This document shows positions 18,014 to 26,870 of a stretch of 64,000 bases of DNA, piece by piece. How positions within the stretch are numbered: position 1 is the stretch's first letter; each line of letters starts with the position of its first letter. This DNA is from CBDCUW01 sp965222745 (GTDB lineage: Bacteria; Planctomycetota; Planctomycetia; Pirellulales; Pirellulaceae): contig CBDCUW010000003.1 in assembly GCA_965222745.1 (NCBI GenBank), positions 930,001-994,000 on the forward strand, in the 5' to 3' direction. Both the position numbers and the translations under genes were made by a program. Under the pieces are notes generated by a model, which saw only the letters and a program-made list of their open reading frames with translations, was not told the DNA's origin and did not search any database.

Positions 18014-18643
18014 GTGAATCACAATACGAAAGATTCCGAACCCTCCACTTCACCGTCACTCTTGCGACGGGCCTGTGCGGGAGACGCCGATGGCTGGCGA
18101 AAGCTGGCTCAGGTCTACGGTCCAGTTGTCTATGCGTGGGCCCGCCGCAGCGGTTGCCAATCGGCGGACGCGGCAGACGTGATGCAGGAGACATTTTCGG
18201 CGGTGGCAAAATCGCTGCAGAACTTTGATCACCAGCGGAGCGGCGCGACCTTTCGCGGTTGGCTCTGGACGATCACTCGAAACAAACTACGAGATCGTGC
18301 CCGCAGTGGCGAAGCCAAGGCGATTGGGGGCACCGACGCGCAGTTCCAAATGCATCAGATTGCTGATCAGAACGGCCAACAGGAAATGACCGCCCGGGGT
18401 CTTGATTGCGACGAGCCGCCCAGCCAGATCGAATCGGATGTCGCTTCGGTGCGCCGCCGAGCCATTGAACTACTTCGCGAAAATTTTGATCCTCGCAGCT
18501 GGCGAATGTTTTGGGAAACGGCGGTCGAAGGTAGAGAACCAGCCGCCGTGGCGGACGAAATGGGGGTATCGCGCTGGGCCGTGTACAAGGCCAGGGCTCG
18601 TGTTTTGCAACGTTTGCAGCAGGAAATGCAGGGGTTGGAGTGA
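18014..18643 (+). CDS. ECF-type RNA polymerase sigma factor
   Basis: This 209-aa protein has sigma region 2 at about residues 25-90, with SADAADVMQETFSAVAKSL (the DVxQExF core of region 2.2) and FRGWLWTITRNKLRD. Region 4 is a C-terminal helix-turn-helix (PAAVADEMGVSRWAVYKARA). The spacer between regions is longer than in classic ECFs, typical of planctomycete ECF groups. GTG 18014 has GGAG upstream. A protein kinase with an N-terminal zinc-finger anti-sigma-like segment follows 100 bases later on the same strand and is its probable regulator. Confidence 0.92.
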   Translation: MNHNTKDSEPSTSPSLLRRACAGDADGWRKLAQVYGPVVYAWARRSGCQSADAADVMQETFSAVAKSLQNFDHQRSGATFRGWLWTITRNKLRDRARSGEAKAIGGTDAQFQMHQIADQNGQQEMTARGLDCDEPPSQIESDVASVRRRAIELLRENFDPRSWRMFWETAVEGREPAAVADEMGVSRWAVYKARARVLQRLQQEMQGLE

Positions 18644-18743
18644 GGGGGATCGCCCTTTTTCAGAAAAAAGAACTCCGACTGTCCAATCGTCCCGTTGTCT
18701 AGGTGTGGCACGAAACACGATTCCCCACTCAAAGGAAGCGGTG

Positions 18744-21533
18744 ATGATCGCAACCGGTCGAAACTGTCTGCAAACTTCCGAATTGGAACTGGTGGTCAAC
18801 GGCGAATTTCCTGCCGACGAGTTTGATTCGGCCATCTCCCACTTGGACAATTGCGAGCGATGTCGGCAGGCGATCGAGGGTCTGCAGCGCGAAGGCAAAT
18901 GGTTGCAGCAATCGTTGATCGACGAAGGGAACGATCCGCTGCAAGCCGAAACCGCCTGCCAGGTCGCTTTGTGGCAGATGTTGGAAACACCGGTTGCGCC
19001 GGTCGATGACCTGGTTAGCGCTGCAGTGCCGAAAGACTGCTTGGGGCCTTACCGTCTGTTGCGTCCGCTGGGGACCGGCGGCATGGGCACGGTGTACCTG
19101 GCAGAACATCAACGGCTGCGTCGCCGATGTGCGATCAAACTGCTTCCTCGCGAACGGGTCGATCAGCCGGGATGGCTCGACCGGTTCGATCGCGAGATGA
19201 CCACCGTTGCGTCGCTGGAACATACCAACATCGTTCGCGCCAACGACGCCGGGCATGAAGACGGTTGGCACTACCTGGTGATGGAACATTTGGATGGTTT
19301 GGACGTCGGCCGGATTGCGGGCCGGATGGGACCGCTAGAAGTTGCCGATGCCTGTGAAATCGTTCGACAGGCTGCCCTCGGCCTGGCCCACGTGCATTCT
19401 TCGGGGCTGGTGCATCGCGATGTCAAACCGTCCAACTTGATGTTGACGCACGACGGTGTGGTGAAACTTTTGGACCTGGGTCTGGTTTTGTCAGGAGACG
19501 ATCCGTTGGCGGTGGATGATCGGCTGACCACCGTCGGGCACTTGATGGGAACGATGCCCTACATGGCTCCCGAACAGCTGATGGATAGCCGCGACGTCGA
19601 TCCCAGGGCCGACATTTACTCGTTGGGCGCCACCCTTTTCCGCTTGATCGCCGGGAAGCCGCCGCATCCTCGACGCGGCGGGCTTGCGCAACATGTCATG
19701 GCGATTACCAAGGAAGACCCACCCCGGCTGGATTCGGTTCGCGAGGACGTGGATCGCGAGGTCGTCGAGCTGGTGGCCGAAATGCTTTCTCGCGATCCCG
19801 GCAAACGTCCAAGGCAGGCGTCCGAAGTCGCGCAGCGGTTGGCGCCGATCGGGCGTCGAAGTGCTGTCGCCCGGTTGTTGCGACAGGCACTTCGCAAACG
19901 CTCGACAGACGAATCGCCGCCATCGGTGTTGCCCTCCGCCGCCAACGTCGCTCCGCCCGACAATCGGCGGGGACAAAAGTGGCTGGCCGGCGCGGCAATG
20001 GGGTTGATGATCTTGCTGGCAGGATTCGTGCTGAAGATCGCGACCGATCGGGGCGATTTGATTGTCAAGAGTGAACACGACGATCTGGTGGTGGCCGTCA
20101 AACGAGGAGACGACCTGGTGGAGCGACTGCGGATCTCTTCGGATGGTGAGAACCGTCTTACCTTGCACAAGGGTACCTACACGATCGAAATCGAAAATGC
20201 TCCCGACGGACTCAGCTTGGACAAGGATGTGGTCACGATCGGTCGCGGTCAGTCATCGCCAGTGAAAGTGCAACAAAAACCTGGCGGTGGGGACGATGAT
20301 TCATCTTCCGCCCCAGCAATGCTCTACCAGGGTAAGGAGCTATCGGACTGGCGAAACTTGTTGAAACGAGAACAAGATCCAGACGCATTGGGAAAGGTGA
20401 TGCAGGCGGTCGAGGTTTTGACGCGTGAGGGCGAAATGCGCGAGGAGGTGGTGAAGGAAACGCTGGTCACCGCGCGGACGTGGGGCGGTTTTGTGGCTGG
20501 CGGTGGCGGGCAGTTTGGCGGCAGCGACGATCCGTCCCAACTTTACATGAATCACCTGTTAGAAACTTTTCCCAGCTACCTTCCGCAACCGGGACTAAGG
20601 GCGATCAATTTTGAGCTTCAAAGCGGCAACGATCATAGCCGCACCGCGGTCATCTGGTTGCTGCACAATGCTGTCCAAGAATCCCAGTGGGCGCGAGAAG
20701 GTCAGCGGATGTTCCAACCGTTTCAGGGCGTGGAAGGAAAGGAATTGTTGGAATCGTTGTACGAAAACTTACGACTCGCCGTCGCGGAAATCGACAACAG
20801 CGACATCGACAATAGCAACCTCGCGTCGAGTTCACCAAGCAACATGGGACGATTGCTGGGGCTGAAACTGCGGATCTTGATGAACAAGCCGATTGCGGAC
20901 CAACCGTGGCTTTGCCAGACGGTTCGGCAGCGACTGGACGAGTCGGTCGCAACCTGGAAGCAGGGAAAACCCAATCCTGTTGCCGGTGGTGGCGGGATGT
21001 TCGGCGCTCCGTCCTGGCTGGTTCCCGAAGACGTGCTGGTTGCTGCCGTGGAACTTGACGGTACCGAGGAGCTGGATGCTCCCTGGGAATTCATCGCCGC
21101 CGTATTGATCGACGGCCAGTACCGACGCATTTCTGAAAGAAGCAACCAGGTTTTTGATGCCGTGGCCACCAATGCGGCTGAGCCGTTGCTGGCGATGCTG
21201 GAAAAACGGCTTGTCAGTTTTCACGACCAAGCATCCGCTGGTGGTTCGGCAGGTCAGACTCAGGGAGGTTTTTCTTCCACTTCCGCTTTTTCAGCCGTCC
21301 CGTGGTCGCCGGTGTTTAGCTTGTGTGATGGACCGGGGTCCATTTGGTCCAAAGCACTCTCTTTTTATGCGGAACACGCTAAGGTTCCAGCCGCTTCTGC
21401 CGCCCTTTTGAAGGATCTTCGGTCTGGTCTTGTTCAGCTGGGCGTAGAGCAGTTACGACGAGACGAACCGTTTGCCGACGTGGACGCAGCCATCGCCAAA
21501 CTCAACGCCAAAGCGGCGACAAAAGCGCAGTGA
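18744..21533 (+). CDS. membrane Ser/Thr protein kinase with anti-sigma zinc-finger N-terminus
   Basis: This 929-aa protein has, first, a zf-HC2-like motif (His33, Cys37, Cys40 in ISHLDNCERC), the zinc-binding segment of anti-sigma factors. Next is a Hanks-type kinase (residues about 103-375): glycine loop LGTGGMGTVY, Lys132, catalytic HRDVKPSN at 224-231, DLG in place of DFG, and APEQ. One membrane helix lies near 412-433, followed by a roughly 490-residue extracytoplasmic region with helical patterns. AAAGGAAG at 18731-18738 sets ATG 18744. The longer open frame upstream is a shadow of the sigma gene. The neighbouring sigma factor is the likely target: binding through the zinc finger, release by phosphorylation. 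Confidence 0.88.
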   Translation: MIATGRNCLQTSELELVVNGEFPADEFDSAISHLDNCERCRQAIEGLQREGKWLQQSLIDEGNDPLQAETACQVALWQMLETPVAPVDDLVSAAVPKDCLGPYRLLRPLGTGGMGTVYLAEHQRLRRRCAIKLLPRERVDQPGWLDRFDREMTTVASLEHTNIVRANDAGHEDGWHYLVMEHLDGLDVGRIAGRMGPLEVADACEIVRQAALGLAHVHSSGLVHRDVKPSNLMLTHDGVVKLLDLGLVLSGDDPLAVDDRLTTVGHLMGTMPYMAPEQLMDSRDVDPRADIYSLGATLFRLIAGKPPHPRRGGLAQHVMAITKEDPPRLDSVREDVDREVVELVAEMLSRDPGKRPRQASEVAQRLAPIGRRSAVARLLRQALRKRSTDESPPSVLPSAANVAPPDNRRGQKWLAGAAMGLMILLAGFVLKIATDRGDLIVKSEHDDLVVAVKRGDDLVERLRISSDGENRLTLHKGTYTIEIENAPDGLSLDKDVVTIGRGQSSPVKVQQKPGGGDDDSSSAPAMLYQGKELSDWRNLLKREQDPDALGKVMQAVEVLTREGEMREEVVKETLVTARTWGGFVAGGGGQFGGSDDPSQLYMNHLLETFPSYLPQPGLRAINFELQSGNDHSRTAVIWLLHNAVQESQWAREGQRMFQPFQGVEGKELLESLYENLRLAVAEIDNSDIDNSNLASSSPSNMGRLLGLKLRILMNKPIADQPWLCQTVRQRLDESVATWKQGKPNPVAGGGGMFGAPSWLVPEDVLVAAVELDGTEELDAPWEFIAAVLIDGQYRRISERSNQVFDAVATNAAEPLLAMLEKRLVSFHDQASAGGSAGQTQGGFSSTSAFSAVPWSPVFSLCDGPGSIWSKALSFYAEHAKVPAASAALLKDLRSGLVQLGVEQLRRDEPFADVDAAIAKLNAKAATKAQ

Positions 21534-21624
21534 TGTCTCTCCAGCGCCTTGAAGAGGAAAATGGGGGGGGAAGGATTGCGCGAACGCGGTCGAGCTTCAC
21601 GCTTTTCGGTGTGGCGCTGTCCAG

Positions 21625-22521
21625 TTAATCAGCTGCGCCATCGCCGTCGATCGCGTCCTTCCAAATTGGTTTGGCCGGAATGCGTTCCAGCAGTCCGTCA
21701 CCGAAGGTCGAATAAAGCTGTAGATCTTCCATGTGCACGTAACCGATGTGGCAGCCACAGAAATCTCCGCTGCATCGTCGTGGGGCAAGCAGACTCGCCA
21801 GGTCGTCTTCGTAGAGATTCCCCAGCGGCGTCTTGATGAAATGACAACGTTGAATCGTGCCGTCACCCGAAACAGAAATCACTCGGTGGCCGGTTCGGCA
21901 GCGACGTCCGTGACTTCGATAACGGCGATTGTTGATTTCAAACAACGGATCGATCTGCCGCCAACGCGCGATATCGTTCGAGTCATAGTAGTTTTCGACA
22001 TCTTTGTAGGCGTTCACCCAAAGATAAACGTCGGATGACAGCCGGGCGCGAAGATCGATTGCCGCTTCCAAATACTCCTTCAAACCGACGATCCCCACAC
22101 TGTAGCGAACCTTCCTCTGATCCAGCTGGCGACATTGGGCAAGGAAATCACGGCTAGAGACTTGTTCGGGATGCCAGGTGCACCAAAAACCGACATGCTG
22201 CAAGTCGCAGTCGGATACCCAATCGGTATTCCACGACAAGTTGGTTTGAATCGCTACTTTCTTGACATGATCAAAATGACTGAGCCGAATCATTGCCTCG
22301 CGATACCACCTTCGCGTCAGCGCCTCGCCCCATGGTGTGAATTGGATGGAATAGGTGTTTTGGTCTTCACGTTCGATCCAATCGACGAATCGCCAAAGGG
22401 CCTCGCGATCCAGCCGCAATTGTGCTGCCGTTTCGTGACGCTTGGCAAACGGGCAATAGCTGCAATCGTAGTTGCAGCTTGACAAAGGACCGCGATACAG
22501 AATGGTCAGTTCTAACGCCAC
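21625..22521 (-). CDS. STM4011-family radical SAM protein
   Basis: This 298-aa protein has the SAM-radical Cx3Cx2C motif at C16, C20 and C23 (CNYDCSYC). Its C-terminal region (CHFIKTPLGNLYED, then CSGDFCGCHIG) resembles the extra cluster region of SPASM-type enzymes. The overall sequence and its neighbours match the STM4011 family. It starts with GTG 22521, overlapping the end of the STM4012-like gene by 10 bases, so the two are translationally coupled. The substrate is unknown. The conserved STM4011-4015 context suggests a pathway for a modified metabolite or peptide. Confidence 0.85.
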   Translation of the reverse strand: MALELTILYRGPLSSCNYDCSYCPFAKRHETAAQLRLDREALWRFVDWIEREDQNTYSIQFTPWGEALTRRWYREAMIRLSHFDHVKKVAIQTNLSWNTDWVSDCDLQHVGFWCTWHPEQVSSRDFLAQCRQLDQRKVRYSVGIVGLKEYLEAAIDLRARLSSDVYLWVNAYKDVENYYDSNDIARWRQIDPLFEINNRRYRSHGRRCRTGHRVISVSGDGTIQRCHFIKTPLGNLYEDDLASLLAPRRCSGDFCGCHIGYVHMEDLQLYSTFGDGLLERIPAKPIWKDAIDGDGAAD

Positions 22522-23858
22522 TGGTAACTCGCTTCCAATTGCTTCACCTTGGACGAGGCCAGCCAGGGACCGATGGCGTCGGAGTATTCGATGCCTGATT
22601 CGGTCAGCCTGGCGCGATCGTCGTCGATTTCAAGGTAATCGTGATCTTGCAATTGGCGCAACATCGGAAAGTCGGCCAACACGTCGGCGTCAAACTGGTC
22701 TGCATAGGCGGTTCGATTCAAACCTTCGCATTGCAGTAGCGACAAGATCAAGTATCGTCGCCGGCGGTCCTCCTGGTCGAGGCGGAAACCGTATTCCACT
22801 TTGGACAACGCCCGATCGTCGCGGCAAAGATAGGTCTCCAGGATTTTTGCCAAAACCTTTCTGCCCACCGCATACTCGTAAGAATAGTGAAGCGAGCTGG
22901 TGTAGGAACGCGCGCCGCAGCCCAGCCCGATCATTCCGTCTCGCTGGCAACAGTAGACCGGTTGACTGGAAGACCTGCACGCCGGTTCGTTGGCTACCGA
23001 TGGGGAGCGAAACATTCGCAGCGAAACTTGCTGATAGCCATGGTCGATCAGCATTTCTCGCGCCTGACGATACGCCTGCAGCCGCTGGTCGTCCCACCGG
23101 CGACGTTCCTCTTCGGGTAGGTTGATCGCGGTGGTGGTTCGGCCCAGCCCGGTGAGCTGTCGCACATAAAGCGGATACAGATAGATTTCCTCCGCAGCGT
23201 ACTCGATGGATCGACGAACCGACCGAAGCCAACTTGCCGTCGACTGTCCCTGGCCGCCGTAAATCAGGTCCAGGTTCAACGTCGCAAACCCGGCATCGCG
23301 GATCCTACCGATCGCCTGGTGAACCTGCTCGGATCGCTGCGGACGACCGATGGCACTGACCTCCGCATCGTCGAAACTTTGCACGCCCAGACTGAGGCGA
23401 TCGACACCAAAACGGCGCAGCACCGCTAGCCTGGCTGGATCGATCGTGGACGGCGATGCTTCACATCCGCAGGGAATTCGATTCGGATCGAGGCCCAGTT
23501 CATCGACCAGCAGCGAAAACATTTCACAAAGCTGATCGGCATTCAGATAGGTAGGCGTTCCGCCGCCAATCGCCAGCTGAGAAAAGGACGCGTTCGGGAC
23601 GGCACAGGCGACCTGCCTGGCCTGCCGTCGAAGCACATCCAAGTAGGCAGCCGGAAGGCTTGCGCCGGGCTGGGCAAGCGTGAACAGATTGCAGAATCCA
23701 CAACGGAATTCGCAAAAAGGAATGTGCAGATAAAGGAACAGCGACTGGCAATTTTCGACCGACCAAACATCTTGCAGGTCCAGTGCTGGTTGCAGTTTTC
23801 GGTACGCCGATTTGTGCGGATACGAATAGGCGTAAGAAAGGAAGGGACTATCGAACAT
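22512..23858 (-). CDS. STM4012-family radical SAM protein (HemN-like)
   Basis: This 448-aa protein starts MFDSPFLSYAYSYPHKSAYR, the characteristic STM4012 opening. It carries the HemN-like radical SAM core IPFCEFRCGFCN (C49, C53, C56), followed by a GGGTPTYL glycine-rich motif. It belongs to the coproporphyrinogen-oxidase-like branch, but no haem-synthesis neighbours are present, so a different substrate is likely. A longer frame from 23954 exists, but the conserved start is at 23858. It overlaps the preceding STM4013-like gene by 11 bases and the next gene by 10. Confidence 0.9.
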   Translation of the reverse strand: MFDSPFLSYAYSYPHKSAYRKLQPALDLQDVWSVENCQSLFLYLHIPFCEFRCGFCNLFTLAQPGASLPAAYLDVLRRQARQVACAVPNASFSQLAIGGGTPTYLNADQLCEMFSLLVDELGLDPNRIPCGCEASPSTIDPARLAVLRRFGVDRLSLGVQSFDDAEVSAIGRPQRSEQVHQAIGRIRDAGFATLNLDLIYGGQGQSTASWLRSVRRSIEYAAEEIYLYPLYVRQLTGLGRTTTAINLPEEERRRWDDQRLQAYRQAREMLIDHGYQQVSLRMFRSPSVANEPACRSSSQPVYCCQRDGMIGLGCGARSYTSSLHYSYEYAVGRKVLAKILETYLCRDDRALSKVEYGFRLDQEDRRRRYLILSLLQCEGLNRTAYADQFDADVLADFPMLRQLQDHDYLEIDDDRARLTESGIEYSDAIGPWLASSKVKQLEASYQWR

Positions 23859-24678
23859 CCGTCGCTTTTTCCCTGCGCGGCTGGTCCAAAACGAACTCGG
23901 CATACGGCACGTTCCAAACCACAGGGTGGCTGACGCGATGGCCCCAGTAGCCATCGTCTCCGTAGGCCGTTCCGTGATCGCTGGTCAAGATGCACAGCAC
24001 GGCAGCCCGGTCCCTCATTGCATTGAAAAGCGGCGGCAGGCAAGAATCGACATAGCTTAGTGCTGCTGCTTGAGTTTTCACCGAATCGCAACGGCTGCCG
24101 TCAACGTACATGCAATTCGGTTGATGCAGCGCCGATATGTTGATGAATAGAAAGAGGCGCCGGTCGCGCGGCAGGTTGTTGATGATGCTGACCGCCAGGC
24201 AAACTTGATTGGCTGTCGAATCCTTTGCCGTGACACCCAGCGATTCATCCCAGTGACTCTCTTGAAACATGTCGGGAAGCACACATCCCAGATCGCTTTG
24301 CCGGTTGAAGAAACCAACGCCGCCGATGCACACCGTCCGATAACCGCGGTCGGCAAGTCCGACGACGATATTGGGAGCCTCCAAGACACAAGTTTGCTCG
24401 CAAGTCGTCTCGCTGCCGGGGAAACGCGAGGCAAACAATCGCGGATGCGGCCCCGGCGTCACCGGCGTCGGAAAAAAACCGGCGAAAAAGGCTTGGTGAG
24501 CCGCGTAGGTGAAGTTGCCCGGCGAGTGGCGCAGTTCCCACTGACCGCTGGGCAAGTGACGCGAAAGGTTGGGCGTTTGCCCCTGTTTGAGCGCAGTGGC
24601 GGCAACGTCATAGCGAAGCGTATCCAACGTCAACATCAAAACGTCGTGCGTGCCGATCAATGATTTTGCGTCAATCAT
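23848..24678 (-). CDS. STM4013-family sulfatase-like hydrolase
   Basis: This 276-aa protein begins MIDAKSLIGTHDVLMLTLDT, with the metal-binding LDTLRYD typical of the alkaline phosphatase/sulfatase superfamily, and ends with the second metal site TSDHGTAYGDDGYWGHR. A usual sulfatase would have a Cys/Ser for formylglycine after the first Asp. Here the family uses a different arrangement, so the reaction is unknown. It is the first gene of the minus-strand trio STM4013-4012-4011. The ATP-grasp (STM4014) and LRR (STM4015) partners found in some genomes are not in this window. Confidence 0.85.
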   Translation of the reverse strand: MIDAKSLIGTHDVLMLTLDTLRYDVAATALKQGQTPNLSRHLPSGQWELRHSPGNFTYAAHQAFFAGFFPTPVTPGPHPRLFASRFPGSETTCEQTCVLEAPNIVVGLADRGYRTVCIGGVGFFNRQSDLGCVLPDMFQESHWDESLGVTAKDSTANQVCLAVSIINNLPRDRRLFLFINISALHQPNCMYVDGSRCDSVKTQAAALSYVDSCLPPLFNAMRDRAAVLCILTSDHGTAYGDDGYWGHRVSHPVVWNVPYAEFVLDQPRREKATDVR

Positions 24679-24912
24679 TCTGTCGCCAAACAAACCGACA
24701 TCGCAGTTCCGCCGAGCTCTTGTAGGCCGGGACGAGGTCGCAAAACCATGCCGTAACTGCGCGAGGCCCGTTGGTACTTGCATGCAGTGTGCGCGACGAA
24801 AAAACTTCCCACGGGTGACCGAAGTTCCGGCACCGTAAGGGCTTGTTTGCTACGGCCTACGATGGTCATGAACAATCCGAGCTAGCGCTTTGTCAGGGCT
24901 TCATTCTAGGGT

Positions 24913-24978
24913 AGCGAAACTCGCCAAGAGTTTCGGCTAACCAGAAAAATCACCGAAAGTCTTGGCGACTTCCGCTAC
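24913..24978. repeat. Imperfect inverted repeat (Family E)
   Basis: Left arm 24913-24939 (AGCGAAACTCGCCAAGAG) and right arm 24953-24978 (GTCTTGGCGACTTCCGCTA) pair imperfectly around an AAAAATCA loop. The 24679-25077 gap otherwise contains only this element, a GGCCAGTTTTCCAAACTGGC palindrome near 25022 and a Family B copy. No gene is seen in it. Confidence 0.75.
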
Positions 24979-25054
24979 TGCCAATTCAAAGCATGATCCG
25001 CCAAAACTATTTGTCACCGTCGGCCAGTTTTCCAAACTGGCTACAGAACAGATT

Positions 25055-25080
25055 CGCCGACTTGGGGACAAGTCGGCCTA
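25055..25080. repeat. Family B repeat supplying a stop codon
   Basis: A Family B copy on the minus strand (TAGGCCGACTTGTCCCCAAG). Its leading TAG (25078-25080) is the stop codon of the monohaem protein gene. Confidence 0.85.
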
Positions 25081-26163
25081 CGGTGGATGATAGCGGCGGT
25101 TGAAGAGATCGGGGTCGAACGGGTTGGCGACCTGCGGCAGCCGTGCCGGGGCATGAGAACGAGATTGGTCGCGCTGGTTGAGCCACGTTTCCAAGGATGG
25201 GGTCGGTTCGGTTGGTAAGTTTTCGGGGGATGCCGAAGCGAAAGGCGGCGGCGGACCATCGGCGCTGAAATCGACCGATTCTGCCGCGGGCGACGAACCG
25301 ATGGTAGCGAGCCAGGTTTTCAGTGACTCGGCCGCTTTGGCGTGACGTGGATCAAGCGGTGCGCCCGCGCCGCCGTGAGCCGTGATCGCTTTGACATAGA
25401 GCTCACTTTGTTCAGGAGAGCTGCGATCGACAAAACGCAAGGTTGCGGCGAGGTTTTCGCGTGTCATCCGCGAGGAGGGGCGAGTTTTGCCAGTGGGAAT
25501 CAACAGCCGCCAGGCGCGACCGGTGGACATGGCATGACAGCGACCGCAACGATTGATCAACATTGGCTGAACGTTGCCGGCAAAACGTTGCAGGCCTGCC
25601 AGATCAACGCCGACCAAATCATCCTGGCCGCTATCGAAACCGACCGTCGTGATCGCAGTTGACTGCGAAGCTAAATCAGGTTCGCGAAAATTTTGCGCGG
25701 CGGTTGGTACGATCGTGGACTTGGTTTTCAACGGACGCGGCACGGAGATTCGTTGTAATTGACGCTGCAATCGAATCGCCGTTTCATTCGCCGGATCGAC
25801 AGCAAAAACAGCTCGGATTTCTTCGGCGGCTAAATCGAACAGGTCATAACGAATGCACCAACGGGCATCGCGGAGGTGTGCCGCGGGGTCACCGTCGCGA
25901 CGATGATCCTGGCGGTAGCGATACAAGTCGCGTAGCGAAGCGGCCCAGCAAGCAACCTGTTGACGGGGCAATCGGATCTGGTTGTCGGGCCCGCGCCGGA
26001 CCACCACGTATTCACCCTCCTGCGAAGCGACGCCGAACAGGACGTTGTCGTTATGCAGCAACACACATGGCTTGGGTTGCTGGGCGGGCGCGAGTTTCAC
26101 GAAGCAGACAGCCAAAGCAACTGCCGCGAAAATGGCAACGGAACGATCGAGAATCTTCCTCAT
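25078..26163 (-). CDS. secreted c-type haem protein (planctomycete cytochrome-like)
   Basis: This 361-aa protein has a signal peptide (MRKILDRSVAIFAAVALAVC) and one haem-binding motif, CGRCH, near residue 210 (INRCGRCHAM). It lies in the PxxxxRCxxCH context that opens planctomycete cytochrome-c-like (PSCyt) domains. The N-terminal third holds a small beta domain (VLFGVASQEGEYVVVRRG) and a helical region with TPR-like spacing. It is probably a periplasmic electron carrier or a haem-dependent sensor. No oxidase partner adjoins it. The stop codon is embedded in a Family B repeat, so the C-terminus (FNRRYHPP) ends at the repeat boundary. Confidence 0.72.
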   Translation of the reverse strand: MRKILDRSVAIFAAVALAVCFVKLAPAQQPKPCVLLHNDNVLFGVASQEGEYVVVRRGPDNQIRLPRQQVACWAASLRDLYRYRQDHRRDGDPAAHLRDARWCIRYDLFDLAAEEIRAVFAVDPANETAIRLQRQLQRISVPRPLKTKSTIVPTAAQNFREPDLASQSTAITTVGFDSGQDDLVGVDLAGLQRFAGNVQPMLINRCGRCHAMSTGRAWRLLIPTGKTRPSSRMTRENLAATLRFVDRSSPEQSELYVKAITAHGGAGAPLDPRHAKAAESLKTWLATIGSSPAAESVDFSADGPPPPFASASPENLPTEPTPSLETWLNQRDQSRSHAPARLPQVANPFDPDLFNRRYHPP

Positions 26164-26215
26164 GACGACCGGCGAATACCAGGTTTTATCTCACCGGGTC
26201 AATGGTTCTTCCAAG

Positions 26216-26240
26216 TAGGCCGGCTTGTCCCAAGTCGGCG
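26216..26240. repeat. Family B repeat
   Basis: TAGGCCGGCTTGTCCCAAG followed by TCGGCG, between two minus-strand genes. Confidence 0.85.
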
Positions 26241-26259
26241 AATCTATTTTGTAGGATTT

Positions 26260-26679
26260 CTAGGACGATGGTCTTCGTTCGAAGGGCAAGCGATACTTCA
26301 CCCAGCCGGGGAAGACGAAACGGTTGACCGTTGGTTTGCCCACCGACATGCGAACTTTCTGCGAGTAGAGGATTGGGTCGTTGGAGATATGGTGAAACTC
26401 GTCCCAGGGAATGAACATCGGAGGGTGTCCTAGCCGTAGCAGCGGGGTCACGGCGATGTGCAATCCTTCCTCGGTGGCTCGAAATGTCAGACACGAGTAG
26501 TAGTTGATCACGCCGATTCGGCCCGTTCGCATCCTGGCAACCTCACCACCGGTCGCTTCAGTTGTCGCCGGATATTGCTGTGCCAGCCGCACCCATCCGC
26601 TGAGTCGCGACATGGCAAAACTGATACAACACCAAGCGAGCGGAATCAGGAGCAGGAAGGCGGGGTTGATGTCGTTCAT
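26260..26679 (-). CDS. small membrane protein of unknown function
   Basis: This 139-aa protein starts MNDINPAFLLLIPLAWCCIS, whose hydrophobic segment serves as a membrane anchor. The rest is a compact beta-rich domain (ARMRTGRIGVINYYSCLTFR, later PMFIPWDEFHHIS) resembling PH-like domains of small bacterial membrane proteins. A longer frame to 26886 translates the tandem repeat and is unlikely, so I use ATG 26679. I recognise no enzyme motif. It lies between the haem protein and the PIN-TRAM gene, all on the minus strand. Confidence 0.68.
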   Translation of the reverse strand: MNDINPAFLLLIPLAWCCISFAMSRLSGWVRLAQQYPATTEATGGEVARMRTGRIGVINYYSCLTFRATEEGLHIAVTPLLRLGHPPMFIPWDEFHHISNDPILYSQKVRMSVGKPTVNRFVFPGWVKYRLPFERRPSS

Positions 26680-26683
26680 TGGC

Positions 26684-26763
26684 GGAGAGTGGGAGTGGGG
26701 GAGAGTGGGAGTGGGGGAGAGTGGGAGTGGGGGAGAGTGGGAGTGGGGGAGAGTGGGAGTGGG
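26684..26763. repeat. 16-bp tandem repeat, five copies
   Basis: Five perfect copies of GGAGAGTGGGAGTGGG run from 26684 to 26763. A complementary C-rich tract (CCCACTCTCCCCACTCCC) lies at about 26790-26813, so the region can fold into a long hairpin. It sits just upstream of the start codon at 26679 on the minus strand, where it could affect the leader of that mRNA. Confidence 0.9.
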
Positions 26764-26870
26764 GGAGTGAGAACAGACCACCTCTCTACTCCCACTCTCC
26801 CCACTCCCACTCTCCTCTTCTTTTCCTCGACCCATCGAGAGAAGACGCCCCAAAAAACGCTCAAGCCGAT

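Noticed and set aside
18402..18743. N-terminal extension of the kinase frame
   Set aside because: It overlaps the sigma factor gene in another frame, and a good Shine-Dalgarno lies before ATG 18744.
26684..26763. Possible CRISPR array
   Set aside because: Repeat units are contiguous without spacers, so it is a simple tandem repeat.
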